DNA of 32,325 nt from Bacteroidales bacterium M8. Lineage in GTDB: Bacteria > Bacteroidota > Bacteroidia > Bacteroidales > Muribaculaceae. A program made the position numbers and the translations under genes. The stretch lies in the NCBI GenBank assembly GCA_001689495.1, contig LUJS01000008.1, forward strand, positions 1 through 32,325. The letters run 5' to 3'. The notes beneath the pieces were generated by a model. The model made no database searches. It was not told where the DNA came from and saw only the letters and a program-made list of their open reading frames with translations. Of this stretch, positions 17,401 to 25,023 are shown one piece after another. Within the stretch, counting starts at the first letter, position 1, and every line of letters begins with the position of its first letter.

Positions 17401-18141
17401 CTTGAGCGAGAGCACGGTGGGCAGGGGACGCACCTCGAAGTAGTCGGGACGCTCGGGATGCGTGGGATAGAACTGGTCAACGACGGGACCCTCGACAAAA
17501 GCCACGTTGTCCTTGTATGCGCTCACGAGCGTGCCGGGGTTGACCTGAGATGTCTTCTTGATGAGCTTGAAGAGCGAGAGGGGCTTCTCCTCGCCGTCGA
17601 TGACGAACGAGCCGTTGAATATCTTGTGGCGGCAGTGCTCCGAGTTGACCTGCGAGAAACCGAATACCTCGCTGTCCGTCAGGGGACGGCCCAGACGCTC
17701 GGCCAGCTGGCGCAGATAGTCCTCCTCCTCTTTCGACAGGGCCAGACCCTCGCGGAGATTATATTCCGAGATGTCGGCGATATGCTCGATGGGAGCAGCC
17801 ACGGTCGAGGTGGTGAACACGCGCGAGTTGAGTCCGTCGGGATACAGACGCGAGAGCATCTTGTCAAACACGGGCTCGGTGCCGGCGGGCACGCGGGTGA
17901 ACTCCTCGATACGGGTTATGCCCTCGAGGCCCATGTTCTGGGTTATCTCGACAGCGTTTGTGCTCCAAGGGGTTATCATCTCCTTGCGGGGACCGATAAA
18001 CACTCCCTTCACCGACGTCGATGCCAGAGGCTGTGCCCCGTCAAAGAGCCATGTCAGCCTTTCGGCCTCCTCGGGTGTGAATCTGCGGGCAGTCTCGACG
18101 GCGTAAACAGTGTTTGCGCCTTTCTTGAAAAATACGACCAT
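14440..18141 (-). CDS. purL: phosphoribosylformylglycinamidine synthase (large, fused form)
   Basis: This enzyme uses ATP and glutamine to convert FGAR to FGAM in purine synthesis. It is the long single-chain form (1233 aa) in which the synthase and glutaminase are fused, as in gamma-proteobacteria, rather than separate PurL, PurQ and PurS. Visible blocks include QVNSEHCRHKIFNG, the ATP-site LKAETHNFPT, and NGAATGSGGEIRD. The C-terminal class I amidotransferase has the nucleophile Cys1078 in LGICNGCQLMIELG, FCGGFSNSD before it, and a PHLER block with the catalytic His near the end. The start is taken at MVVFFKKGAN (18141); the open frame continues 81 bases upstream, but that part crosses the promoter's start region. 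It is monocistronic, with its own promoter and terminator. Confidence 0.97.
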   Translation of the reverse strand: MVVFFKKGANTVYAVETARRFTPEEAERLTWLFDGAQPLASTSVKGVFIGPRKEMITPWSTNAVEITQNMGLEGITRIEEFTRVPAGTEPVFDKMLSRLYPDGLNSRVFTTSTVAAPIEHIADISEYNLREGLALSKEEEDYLRQLAERLGRPLTDSEVFGFSQVNSEHCRHKIFNGSFVIDGEEKPLSLFKLIKKTSQVNPGTLVSAYKDNVAFVEGPVVDQFYPTHPERPDYFEVRPLPTVLSLKAETHNFPTTVEPFNGAATGSGGEIRDRLGGGRASLPLAGTAVYMTSYPRLAEHPWEQSLTPRQWLYQTPSEILIKASNGASDFGNKFGQPLICGSLLTFEHDENGRMYAYDKVIMLAGGVGYAAAKDAIKGVPEPGQAVVVMGGDNYRIGMGGGAVSSVETGQYASGIELNAVQRANPEMQKRVSNVVRALAENDDNPIVSIHDHGAGGHLNALSELVEETGGRIEIGSLPVGDKTLSSKEIIGNESQERMGMVMKKEDIEYVKTIADRERAPMYVVGETTGDHRFVFEQTDGIKPIDLGMSDMFGSSPKTTLTDNTIETTYKAVEYDESEIDRYVASVLAPEAVASKDWLTNKVDRSITGKIARQQCQGEIQLPLSDCGVVALDYNGKAGIATSIGHAPQVALIDSAKGSVMAVAEALTNIVGTPLKDGIKTLSLSANWMWPCKNPGEDAALYRAVEACSDFACTIGVNIPTGKDSLSMTQKYGADKVYAPGTVIISAAGEVTDVRKTLSPVMQKKASELIYIDFSSCPLLLGGSAFAQMMDRLGDKAPTVEDPQKFVAAFEAVQTLVKKNMLLAAHDVSAGGLVTTLLEMTFANTAGGVELDTAAFGEKDLVKILFAENPALVAQVDAKKVAKVDEILTKAGVKFYHIGAPSDERTLVISHEGTQRLLGIDHLRDVWMHTSYLLDTLQSGEKCAAERYENYKKQPIRYRMPSGFDGKLASRGIALSRKGHGDRVKAAIIREKGVNGDREMAYSLYLAGFDVKDVHMTDLMSGRETLDDVNMIVFCGGFSNSDVLGSAKGWASGFRYNDNARTALERFYKREDTLSLGICNGCQLMIELGLINPDHEKKTRMLHNDSHKFESQFLGLTIPANPSVMLGSLAGSKLGIWVAHGEGKFNLPLPLDRYNVVAKYSYNAYPANPNGSRSAVAGICSDDGRHLAMMPHLERAIFPWQCGYYPASRHNDEITPWIDAFINARKWVEAKVSH

Positions 18142-18174
18142 GCTTTCTTTAGTAGTATGCTGTAATGTGATAAT

Positions 18175-18191
18175 TGGCGGAATAATCGCCA
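18175..18191. promoter_or_regulatory. palindrome at the purL transcription start
   Basis: TGGCG (18175-18179) and CGCCA (18187-18191) flank a 7-base AT-rich centre. The 17-bp site sits directly downstream of the purL -7 element and over the expected start, where a repressor could act. No purine riboswitch-like structure is evident in the short leader. Confidence 0.35.
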
Positions 18192-18223
18192 CAAAATTAA
18201 TCAAAATCCAACAAATTAGCAAA
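18192..18223 (-). promoter_or_regulatory. purL promoter
   Basis: TTTG (18223-18220) and TAATTTTG (18199-18192) on the minus strand are 20 bases apart, an ideal -33/-7 pair. The predicted start is near 18185, about 44 bases before the ATG at 18141. Confidence 0.8.
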
Positions 18224-18252
18224 AATATTCGGCACGGATGCCCCCGTCGGAC

Positions 18253-18290
18253 AAAAGCGCGCCCCCGCCGCGGGCTGCGACGGGGGCGCG
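18253..18290 (-). terminator. ansA terminator
   Basis: A perfect 10-bp GC stem (18290-18281 with 18267-18258) with a 13-base loop is followed on the minus strand by TTTTG. It lies 23 bases after the ansA stop. Confidence 0.8.
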
Positions 18291-18313
18291 TATGTGATTC
18301 AGGACGGTGTCCG

Positions 18314-19366
18314 TCAGTTGCTGAACACGGGTGTGTCCTCGAGGGTGACTTCGCCGCAGAGGTCGACGCCGAAGTGCGCCCTGACCTGCTCGGGCGACAG
18401 CCCGAGACCTAACAGATACATCAGCTTGGTTATGGCGGCCTCAGACGTCATGTCGTGGCCCGAGACGACGCCACAGCCGCTCAGTATCTCGCCCGACAGA
18501 TAGCGCCCCGTGTGCACGCCGCCATTGACGCACTGCGTCACGTTGACTATCACGATGTCGCGGGATATGGCCTCGCGCAGCTCGGCCACGAACCAGTCGG
18601 CCGTGGGGGCGTTGCCGGCGCCATACGTGCGCAGCACTATCCCCTTGATGCCGGGGGTGGCAAGCAGATAGCGCAGGGTGGTGCGAGTCATGCCGGGATG
18701 AAGTTCTATGAACATCACCCCCGTGTCCATGCGGGTGTTCACACTGAGCTCGGCCTCGCCCGAGGGACGCCTCAGCGCCTTCTCGGCAAAATGTATGCCG
18801 AGACCTATCTTGGCCAGCGACGGATAGTTGTTGCTCTTGAAGGCGTTGAAGTTGTCGGCGCTCATCTTGGTCGATCGGTTGCCGCGCCACAGATAGTTCT
18901 CGAACAGTATCGCCACCTCCCTGACCATCGGCAGACCGTCCACCGTGCGGGCGGCGGCTATCTGCAGGGCCGTTATCAGATTCTCCTCGCCGTCGGTGCG
19001 CACCTCGCCTATCGGCAGCTGCGAGCCGGTGATGATGACGGGCTTGTCGAGCCCGCCCAGCATGAACGACAGCGCCGAGGCCGTATAGGCCATGGTGTCG
19101 GTGCCGTGCAGCACCACGAATCCGTCATAGCCGTCATAGTTGGCGGCTATGGCCATGGCTATCTCGCTCCACCCCTCGGGCCCCATGTCAGACGAGTCTA
19201 TGGGGGTGAACTGTATGTTGTCGATGTCATACTCAAGCATCTTCACCTTGGGCACGTTGTCTATGAGATGCGAGAAGTCGAAGGGCTGGAGGGCCCTCGT
19301 CACGGGGTCCTCAATCATGCCTATCGTGCCTCCGGTATAGATTATGAGTATGCGGGGTCTGGTCAT
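18314..19366 (-). CDS. ansA: type I (cytoplasmic) L-asparaginase
   Basis: This enzyme hydrolyses asparagine to aspartate and ammonia. The 350-aa protein has the nucleophile region IIYTGGTIGMIED (TGGTIG at residues 11-16) and the second catalytic motif VLHGTDTMAYTASALSF (HGTDT 87-91). A Lys/Asp-containing ITGSQLPIGEVRTDG block follows, and FNAFKSNNYPSLAKIG is typical of AnsA. There is no signal peptide, so it should be cytosolic, unlike the periplasmic type II enzyme. It lies 45 bases after metG on the same strand with no promoter visible between, so the two are probably co-transcribed. Confidence 0.93.
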   Translation of the reverse strand: MTRPRILIIYTGGTIGMIEDPVTRALQPFDFSHLIDNVPKVKMLEYDIDNIQFTPIDSSDMGPEGWSEIAMAIAANYDGYDGFVVLHGTDTMAYTASALSFMLGGLDKPVIITGSQLPIGEVRTDGEENLITALQIAAARTVDGLPMVREVAILFENYLWRGNRSTKMSADNFNAFKSNNYPSLAKIGLGIHFAEKALRRPSGEAELSVNTRMDTGVMFIELHPGMTRTTLRYLLATPGIKGIVLRTYGAGNAPTADWFVAELREAISRDIVIVNVTQCVNGGVHTGRYLSGEILSGCGVVSGHDMTSEAAITKLMYLLGLGLSPEQVRAHFGVDLCGEVTLEDTPVFSN

Positions 19367-19411
19367 TGCAATAGTCTGATGAAACGTGTCTTTTTAGTTG
19401 TCGGCGATGTG

Positions 19412-21457
19412 TCAGCCAATCTTCGAGCCCGGGGCTACGGGTGCCGAGGGGGTGAGCAGGACGATAGAGCCGTCCGAATTCTCGGCCGACAGTATCATGC
19501 CCTGCGATACGATGCCCTTGAGCTTGCGCGGCGGCAGGTTGGCGATGAAGCATACCTGCTTGCCCACCAGCGCGGCGGGGTCGGGATAATATTTGGCGAT
19601 GCCGCTGACGATGGTGCGTTTCTCCAGACCGTCGTCGATGAGGAATCGCAGCAGCTTGTCGGCCTTGGGCACTTTCTCGCACTCTATCACGGTACCCACG
19701 CGCATGTCCGAGCGGCAGAACGTGTCGAAGTCCACGTCCTCGGCCTGAGGCTCGGGACGCCATGCGGCGGCCTCGTTGGCCTTCTTGGTGTCGAGCAGAC
19801 GCTGCACCTGTGCCTGAATGGCGTCGTCCTCTATCTTCTCGAACAGCAGTTCGGGCTGCTTTATCTCTGCTCCGGCCTCGAGGATGTCGAGGCTGCCGAG
19901 CATCTCCCAGCTCAGGTTGTCCATGCCGAGCATGGCGGCCAGACGTCCGGCGCTGAAGGGGATGAAGGGCTTGAAGGCCACGGCGATATTGGCGCAGAGC
20001 TGGAGGGCGGTGTTGAGTATGGTGGCGGTGCGGGCCATGTCGGTCTTGGCCACCTTCCACGGCTCGGTCTCCTGCAGGTAGCGGTTGCCCATGCGGGCTA
20101 TCTCCATGGCCTGCTTCAGGGCCTCGCGGAAGTGGAATGTGTCGAGGGCCTCGGTCAGGGCGGCCACGGCGGCGTCAAGCTCGGCCTTTAGCGCGGTCTC
20201 GGTCTCGGTGAGCTCGCCGCGGGCGGGCACCTTGCCGTCGAAGAACTTGTGCGTCAGCACCACGGCGCGGTTGACGAAGTTGCCGAGGATGGCCACCAGC
20301 TCGCTGTTGTTGCGGGCTTGGAAGTCGGCCCAAGTGAAGTCGTTGTCCTTGGTCTCGGGGGCGTTGGCGGTGAGGACATAGCGCAGCACGTCCTGCTTGC
20401 CGGGGAAGTCCTTGAGATATTCGTGCAGCCACACGGCCCAGTTGCGCGAGGTCGAGATCTTGTCCCCCTCGAGGTTGAGGAACTCGTTGGCTGGCACGTT
20501 GTCGGGCAGCTGGAATCCGTCGCCGTATGCCATCAGCATGGCCGGGAAGACGATGCAGTGGAACACGATGTTGTCCTTGCCTATGAAGTTGATTATCCTT
20601 GTCTCGGGGTCTTTCCAATATGTCTCCCAAGTGTCGGGCAGCAGCTCCTTGGTGTTCGAGATATAGCCGATGGGGGCGTCGAACCACACGTAGAGCACCT
20701 TGCCCTCGGCACCCTCGACGGGCACGGGGACGCCCCACGACAGGTCGCGGCTCACGGCACGGGGCTGCAGACCCAGATCGAGCCACGACTTGCACTGGCC
20801 GTAGACGTTGGTCTTCCACTCCTTGTGGCCGTCGATTATCCAGTGGCGCAGGCTCTCCTCCCACTTGTCGAGGGGGAGGAACCAGTGCGTGGTCTCCTTC
20901 ATCTCGACGGGCTCGCCGGTCAGGGCCGAGCGGGGATTTATCAGGTCGGTGGCGTTGAGCGACGTGCCGCACGCCTCGCACTGGTCGCCGTATGCGTGGT
21001 CCGAGCCGCATTTGGGGCAGGTGCCTATCACATAGCGGTCGGCCAGAAACTCGCCCCCCTTGCTGTCATAGGGCTGAAGGGAGGTCTGGACGGTAAACTC
21101 GCCCTTGTCATAGAGGTGACGGAAGAACTCCGAGGCGGTCTCACGATGCAGGTCCGAAGTGGTGCGCGAATAGATGTCGAACGACACGCCCAGCTCGGCA
21201 AGCGAGTCCTTGATGATGGTGTGATAGCGGTCTACTACCTGCTGCGGGGTTATCCCCTCCTTGCGGGCACGCAGCGTGATGGGCACGCCGTGCTCGTCGC
21301 TGCCGCCGATCATCACCACGTCCTCGCCGCGCAGGCGCAGGTAGCGGGTATAGATGTCGGCCGGAACATAGACGCCGGCAAGGTGGCCGATGTGAACGGG
21401 GCCGTTGGCATAAGGGAGAGCGGTGGTGACAAGCGTACGCTTGAATTTCTTTTCCAT
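19412..21457 (-). CDS. metG: methionyl-tRNA synthetase
   Basis: This class I aminoacyl-tRNA synthetase charges tRNA-Met. The 681-aa chain contains HIGH at residues 22-25 (PYANGPVHIGHLAG) and a zinc-binding knuckle with Cys147, Cys150, Cys160 and Cys163. The KMSKS-type loop reads KISTS (333-337). A C-terminal EMAP/Arc1-like tRNA-binding domain spans about residues 575-681 (DFDTFCRSDMRVGTVIECEKVP...KADKLL), the dimerising form seen in E. coli and Bacteroidota. It has its own promoter and leads into ansA. Confidence 0.97.
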   Translation of the reverse strand: MEKKFKRTLVTTALPYANGPVHIGHLAGVYVPADIYTRYLRLRGEDVVMIGGSDEHGVPITLRARKEGITPQQVVDRYHTIIKDSLAELGVSFDIYSRTTSDLHRETASEFFRHLYDKGEFTVQTSLQPYDSKGGEFLADRYVIGTCPKCGSDHAYGDQCEACGTSLNATDLINPRSALTGEPVEMKETTHWFLPLDKWEESLRHWIIDGHKEWKTNVYGQCKSWLDLGLQPRAVSRDLSWGVPVPVEGAEGKVLYVWFDAPIGYISNTKELLPDTWETYWKDPETRIINFIGKDNIVFHCIVFPAMLMAYGDGFQLPDNVPANEFLNLEGDKISTSRNWAVWLHEYLKDFPGKQDVLRYVLTANAPETKDNDFTWADFQARNNSELVAILGNFVNRAVVLTHKFFDGKVPARGELTETETALKAELDAAVAALTEALDTFHFREALKQAMEIARMGNRYLQETEPWKVAKTDMARTATILNTALQLCANIAVAFKPFIPFSAGRLAAMLGMDNLSWEMLGSLDILEAGAEIKQPELLFEKIEDDAIQAQVQRLLDTKKANEAAAWRPEPQAEDVDFDTFCRSDMRVGTVIECEKVPKADKLLRFLIDDGLEKRTIVSGIAKYYPDPAALVGKQVCFIANLPPRKLKGIVSQGMILSAENSDGSIVLLTPSAPVAPGSKIG

Positions 21458-21515
21458 ATATCGTGATATAGTGTCTGCTGGTATGTCGTTGCAGTCGTTC
21501 TGGTTAAATAAAGTG

Positions 21516-21547
21516 CAAAATTAGCGGTTTTGACGGTATTTTACAAA
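21516..21547 (-). promoter_or_regulatory. metG-ansA promoter
   Basis: TTTG (21547-21544) and TAATTTTG (21523-21516) on the minus strand are separated by 20 bases. The predicted start near 21509 gives a leader of about 52 bases. Confidence 0.8.
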
Positions 21548-21698
21548 ATGTATTGACAATTATTTTCGCCAAGACTTTTTTATTGAAAAATCACAACTTC
21601 GACAGCATTGTGGATGATATGCCTTAATATTTCCGACCAAATTTCGTCCCTGACGGCACTGCGGTGGAAAAGTGGCAGATTAATTGCGAAAAAATGCT

Positions 21699-21706
21699 TA
21701 ACTTTG
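21699..21706 (+). promoter_or_regulatory. purN -7 element TAACTTTG
   Basis: A consensus -7 octamer lies 22 bases upstream of the purN ATG, implying a very short leader. A TTG at 21684-21686 is too close for a standard -33 element. The 150 bases between this and the metG promoter are AT-rich and hold no other recognisable feature. Confidence 0.65.
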
Positions 21707-21728
21707 GGTGGAAAAAACTGAACCGTAA

Positions 21729-22298
21729 ATGAAAAATATAGCCATATTCGCGTCGGGAAACGGCTCGAACGCCGAAAACATCATCACTTGTCTCAACGAC
21801 GATGCCGCCTCGCCAGTGCGGGTGTCGGTCGTGGTCTGCAACAAGCCGGGGGCCTATGTCGTCGAGAGGGCCCGTCGCCTCGGGGTGCCTGTCGAGATTC
21901 TGTCGAGAGAGGAGATCAACGACCCCGCCACGATGCAACAGGCTCTCGACCGCCACGGGGTCGAGGGGATTGTTCTGGCCGGTTTCCTGCTGATGATACC
22001 AGACTTTCTCGTCGAGCGATACGAGGGTCGCATCATCAACATCCATCCGTCACTCCTGCCCAAATATGGTGGCAAGGGCATGTACGGCATACACATACAC
22101 CGCGCCGTCGTGGCCAATGGCGAGACCGAGACCGGCATCACAGTGCATCTGGTGAGCAATGTCTGCGACGGCGGACGCATCATATTTCAGGCATCGGCGC
22201 CGGTGTCGCCCGGAGATTCGCCCGAGGATGTCGAGCGCATGATACACGGACTCGAGCGCCTGCACTTCCCCCGCGTGGTCCGCGAGCATTTCACCTGA
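21729..22298 (+). CDS. purN: phosphoribosylglycinamide formyltransferase
   Basis: PurN transfers the formyl group of 10-formyltetrahydrofolate to GAR in purine synthesis. The 189-aa chain shows the phosphate-binding FASGNGSNAENI (residues 7-18), and NKPGAYVVERA (38-48). The catalytic set is Asn104 and His106 in NIHPSLLPKYGGKGMYG and Asp147 in VCDGG. The ATG at 21729 matches the family N terminus MKNIAIFASG. It runs convergent to the CCA nucleotidyltransferase gene, and the last 8 bases of the two coding regions overlap. It supplies a step just before purL in the same pathway, but from a separate locus. Confidence 0.96.
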   Translation: MKNIAIFASGNGSNAENIITCLNDDAASPVRVSVVVCNKPGAYVVERARRLGVPVEILSREEINDPATMQQALDRHGVEGIVLAGFLLMIPDFLVERYEGRIINIHPSLLPKYGGKGMYGIHIHRAVVANGETETGITVHLVSNVCDGGRIIFQASAPVSPGDSPEDVERMIHGLERLHFPRVVREHFT

Positions 22299-23685
22299 AT
22301 GCCAGCAGCAGTTTCTTCATATCGTCGGCCGTGCGCCGCGGGTTGATGAATGCCATCTTCATCAGATGGTCGCGACAGCGTTTCAGCTCCTTGTTGTCGC
22401 GTATGCGCCGCGTGCGCTTCATGGCCGAAAGCGAGAGCGGCAGATGATAGCCGAACATGGCCGTGCCATCTGCCTCCATCATGTCCGTGCGCTTCATTAT
22501 GGCCTTGACCTGATCGGGCATGCAGTGCTCGGGGGCGTGCGACCGGTTGTCGGCGTCTATCAGGCACATCAGGCGGTCGAATCTCCGGCGCGTCTCGCAA
22601 ATGTATTGCAGCTTGCGCAGCTGGCGGTCCTTCATCTTCTCGGCCTCGGGGCCCCACTGCTTGGTCCACATGTGGTGGCGCACGAGAAAGTCGACCTCGT
22701 CGATTATCGGGCGGTCGAATCTCAGCCGCCTCATTATGCGGCGGGCTATCCCCGACCCTGTCTGGTCGTGGTTGATGAATCGTATCTCGCCCGAGGGCCC
22801 CACCTCGGCAGTCTGCGGCTTGCCCGCGTCGTGCAACAGTCCGGCCATCATCATCACCAAGTCGCCACCCTCGAGCAGCGAGAGGGTCTTCAGGGTGTGC
22901 TGCCACACGGTGCCGAAGTGATAGTGATTCTGCGGCTGGTCGCGCAGGGCCTCGACCTCGGGCAGCAGGTAGTGCATGGCTCCGGTGTCCATGAGCATCT
23001 CGAGGGCCTCCACGGGCCTCGGCCCGGTCAGCATCCGCTCCAGCTCGCTGTGACAGCGCGTGGGGGTGACTATGGCCAGTCGGTGTATGTTGCGCAACAT
23101 TCCGGCAAATGTCTCGGGCTCTATCTCCCACCCCAGCCGGCAGGCAAACCTGATGGTGCGGTATATCCTCACGGGGTCGTCGTCGTATGTCACGTCAGGG
23201 TCTGACGGGGTGCGGATTATGTGGTTGCGTATGTCGTCGAGTCCCCGCCCGGTGATGTCGACGAACCGCTCGCGGCAGATGTCGAAATATAGCGAGTTGA
23301 TTGAGAGGTCGCGGCGCAGGCAGTCCTCCTCTATCGTGCCGAAGGCTGTCTCGGGGCACCGCGAGTTGCGGTCGGTATATTTCTCTCGGCGGGTCTGCAC
23401 CAGCTCTATCTCGTCGCCCGGAAAGGCCTTGAGGCTGAGTCTGGCCGTGCCGAACCGCGGGAAGGTGACGACCTCGCCCTTCGTGAGCCCCTGCCGCTCC
23501 AGCCATCGGGCAAAGCCGATGCCGCCGTCGGGCAGGTCTACGGCCATGTCCAGATCCTTGATGGGGAGCCCCATTATCTCGTCGCGGCAGCATCCGCCCA
23601 CGGCATACAGGTGGCCGTCCCATCCGGTGTCGCGGACAAGACGGCGCATCCATTCGCAGATATTGTGATATATCTCTGTGGTCAT
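22291..23685 (-). CDS. cca: CCA-adding tRNA nucleotidyltransferase with HD domain
   Basis: This enzyme builds or repairs the 3' CCA end of tRNAs. The 464-aa protein has the class II nucleotidyltransferase head: the GGCCRDEIMG loop (residues 30-39) and the metal-binding DLD at Asp44/Asp46. The RRDLSINSLYFD block and a YDDDPVRIYRTIRFACRLG segment that binds the RNA follow. A C-terminal HD phosphohydrolase domain is visible as LLHDAGKPQT. Poly(A) polymerase is a related alternative, but the HD domain and overall form favour the CCA enzyme. The start at MTTEIYHNI (23685) is set by the 1-base TGATG overlap with the upstream esterase stop; the longer open frame lies inside that gene. Confidence 0.93.
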   Translation of the reverse strand: MTTEIYHNICEWMRRLVRDTGWDGHLYAVGGCCRDEIMGLPIKDLDMAVDLPDGGIGFARWLERQGLTKGEVVTFPRFGTARLSLKAFPGDEIELVQTRREKYTDRNSRCPETAFGTIEEDCLRRDLSINSLYFDICRERFVDITGRGLDDIRNHIIRTPSDPDVTYDDDPVRIYRTIRFACRLGWEIEPETFAGMLRNIHRLAIVTPTRCHSELERMLTGPRPVEALEMLMDTGAMHYLLPEVEALRDQPQNHYHFGTVWQHTLKTLSLLEGGDLVMMMAGLLHDAGKPQTAEVGPSGEIRFINHDQTGSGIARRIMRRLRFDRPIIDEVDFLVRHHMWTKQWGPEAEKMKDRQLRKLQYICETRRRFDRLMCLIDADNRSHAPEHCMPDQVKAIMKRTDMMEADGTAMFGYHLPLSLSAMKRTRRIRDNKELKRCRDHLMKMAFINPRRTADDMKKLLLAFR

Positions 23686-24470
23686 CAGAAGCTCAAGAGC
23701 CACGCCGACAGCTCGGCCAGCATCTCGTTGTGATACTTGAACGTCTCGCGGCTTCCCCATCCGTGGCCGCCTGTGGGCCAGATATGCATGGCCGCAGGGA
23801 CATTCTTGGCCCTCAGGGCCTCGAAATATGCTATCGAGTTGTGAGGGGGCACGGCGCGGTCGTCGGCACTGAGCAGCATGATGGCGCGGGGCGTGGTCTC
23901 GCTCACGTTGAGCTCGCCCGAATACTCGCGCTCAAGCTCGGGGGTGGCGTCCTTGCCCAGCAGGTTGTCGTGCGATCCCATGTGGGTATATGCCTTGTCC
24001 ATCGAGACGACGGGATAGAACAGTATCTGGAAGTCGGGCCTTATCCCCTCGGGGGCGTTCAGCGCCACCGTCGAGGCCAGATGTCCACCCGCCGACGAGC
24101 CCATTATCCCTACCTGCGCGGGGTCGATGTGCCACACTGATGCACTGTCGCGCATCATCTTCATGGCCTTGCCCGCATCGGTCAGCGGTATCTTGCGGTC
24201 GCCGTGGGGCATTCGGTAGTCCACGACGGCACACGCAATGCCCCGCTCGTTGAAGAACGGAGCCCAGTCATAGCCCTCGTGGTTTATAGCCGTGTGCGAA
24301 TATCCTCCGCCGGGCAGTATCACCACGGCACGGCCCGTGGCCTTAGACTCTTCGGGCAGAAAAACCTTGATCGAAGGGTCTGTCAGCTCGATGGTTCTCT
24401 GTGCCATTACATCCATTGATACGGCTGCTGTCATGAGCGCCGGAAGAAGAAACGCGGTTAGTTTTTTCAT
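23685..24470 (-). CDS. secreted alpha/beta hydrolase (acetylxylan/feruloyl esterase-like)
   Basis: The 261-aa protein has a signal peptide (residues 1-23, ending VMA before QRTIEL). Its hydrolase triad is complete: Ser126 in GSSAGGH, Asp204 in SADDRAVPP and His236 in GGHGWG. The oxyanion motif is PGGGY (53-57). The compact fold and motifs match small carbohydrate esterases and peptidase-like hydrolases common in Bacteroidota that deacylate plant polysaccharides. The substrate is inference. The stop overlaps the start of cca by one base, an odd functional pairing. The minus-strand TAATTTTA around 24490-24497 is a one-mismatch -7 element. Confidence 0.88.
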   Translation of the reverse strand: MKKLTAFLLPALMTAAVSMDVMAQRTIELTDPSIKVFLPEESKATGRAVVILPGGGYSHTAINHEGYDWAPFFNERGIACAVVDYRMPHGDRKIPLTDAGKAMKMMRDSASVWHIDPAQVGIMGSSAGGHLASTVALNAPEGIRPDFQILFYPVVSMDKAYTHMGSHDNLLGKDATPELEREYSGELNVSETTPRAIMLLSADDRAVPPHNSIAYFEALRAKNVPAAMHIWPTGGHGWGSRETFKYHNEMLAELSAWLLSF

Positions 24471-24561
24471 GATTCAGGTATTTGTCGCGTAAAATTAGCA
24501 TTTTTCCTCCGAAAAGACAAATTCACGGTCAATACATCGCCCGCCCCACGCCATTAACTAT

Positions 24562-24643
24562 TTTTAACACAAAATCCACTTAATTAATTCTCCTCATTCG
24601 AGTCTTCGCTTTTAACATATTTTTTAACAAACAAATGTTAAAA
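24562..24643. repeat. TTTTAACA octamer cluster
   Basis: TTTTAACA occurs at 24562-24569, 24610-24617 and 24622-24629. Its complement TGTTAAAA occurs at 24636-24643, making a perfect 8-bp inverted repeat with the third copy across a 6-base AACAAA loop. In AT-rich DNA some repetition is expected, but four copies within 82 bp next to a stand-alone methyltransferase gene could be a protein-binding site. Confidence 0.4.
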
Positions 24644-24744
24644 TTCTAAATGTTTTTCATCTACATCTATATAAAACTATTCCAAAAAGCACCAAACATG
24701 CACCCATATATTCCAAAAAATTAGGAATTTCACAAAATTCTCAT

Positions 24745-24875
24745 TACCTTTGCAATGCATTGATAAAGCATTCGCCATAAAAGGAATCAAGAAAGTTAAT
24801 CAATAATCCACTGACGTTAAGTACTATGTGTAAGCTGCGAAGGGGGACCGTGAGGCCGTCCTTCGCTATTTTTTT
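24745..24875 (+). ncRNA. candidate small RNA or attenuated leader
   Basis: A TACCTTTG -7 element (24745-24752) is followed by about 110 bases ending in a hairpin, GCGAAGG (24837-24843) with CCTTCGC (24860-24866). Directly after it comes TATTTTTTTC, a typical intrinsic terminator tail. A small AATGC/GCATT stem lies at 24754-24772. The result would be a roughly 110-nt transcript. A 66-codon frame beginning MCKLRRGT at 24826 runs through the terminator and is probably not coding. No -33 TTTG is visible at the expected distance. Confidence 0.35.
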
Positions 24876-24956
24876 CTTCCCCCAGCCACCCCGGCCTGAG
24901 GCCCCCGGACGGCGGCATGGAATACCATCCCATCCACGTTTTTTCGTCACTCGCCC

Positions 24957-24980
24957 GGCGCCTTTAGGTGCCATTTTGTC
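24957..24980 (+). terminator. second terminator-like hairpin in the methyltransferase leader
   Basis: GGCGCCT (24957-24963) pairs with AGGTGCC (24966-24972, one G-U) and is followed by ATTTTGTC. The two-base loop is sterically too small, so the real loop would open by one pair. It could end read-through from the upstream candidate RNA. Confidence 0.35.
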
Positions 24981-25023
24981 CCGTGCAGTCACCGTCAGGT
25001 GCGGTGGTATTTGCTTTCTTCAC

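Noticed and set aside
24562..24643. CRISPR-like array
   Set aside because: The TTTTAACA copies are only 8 bp, unevenly spaced and lack spacers of constant length; no cas genes are present.
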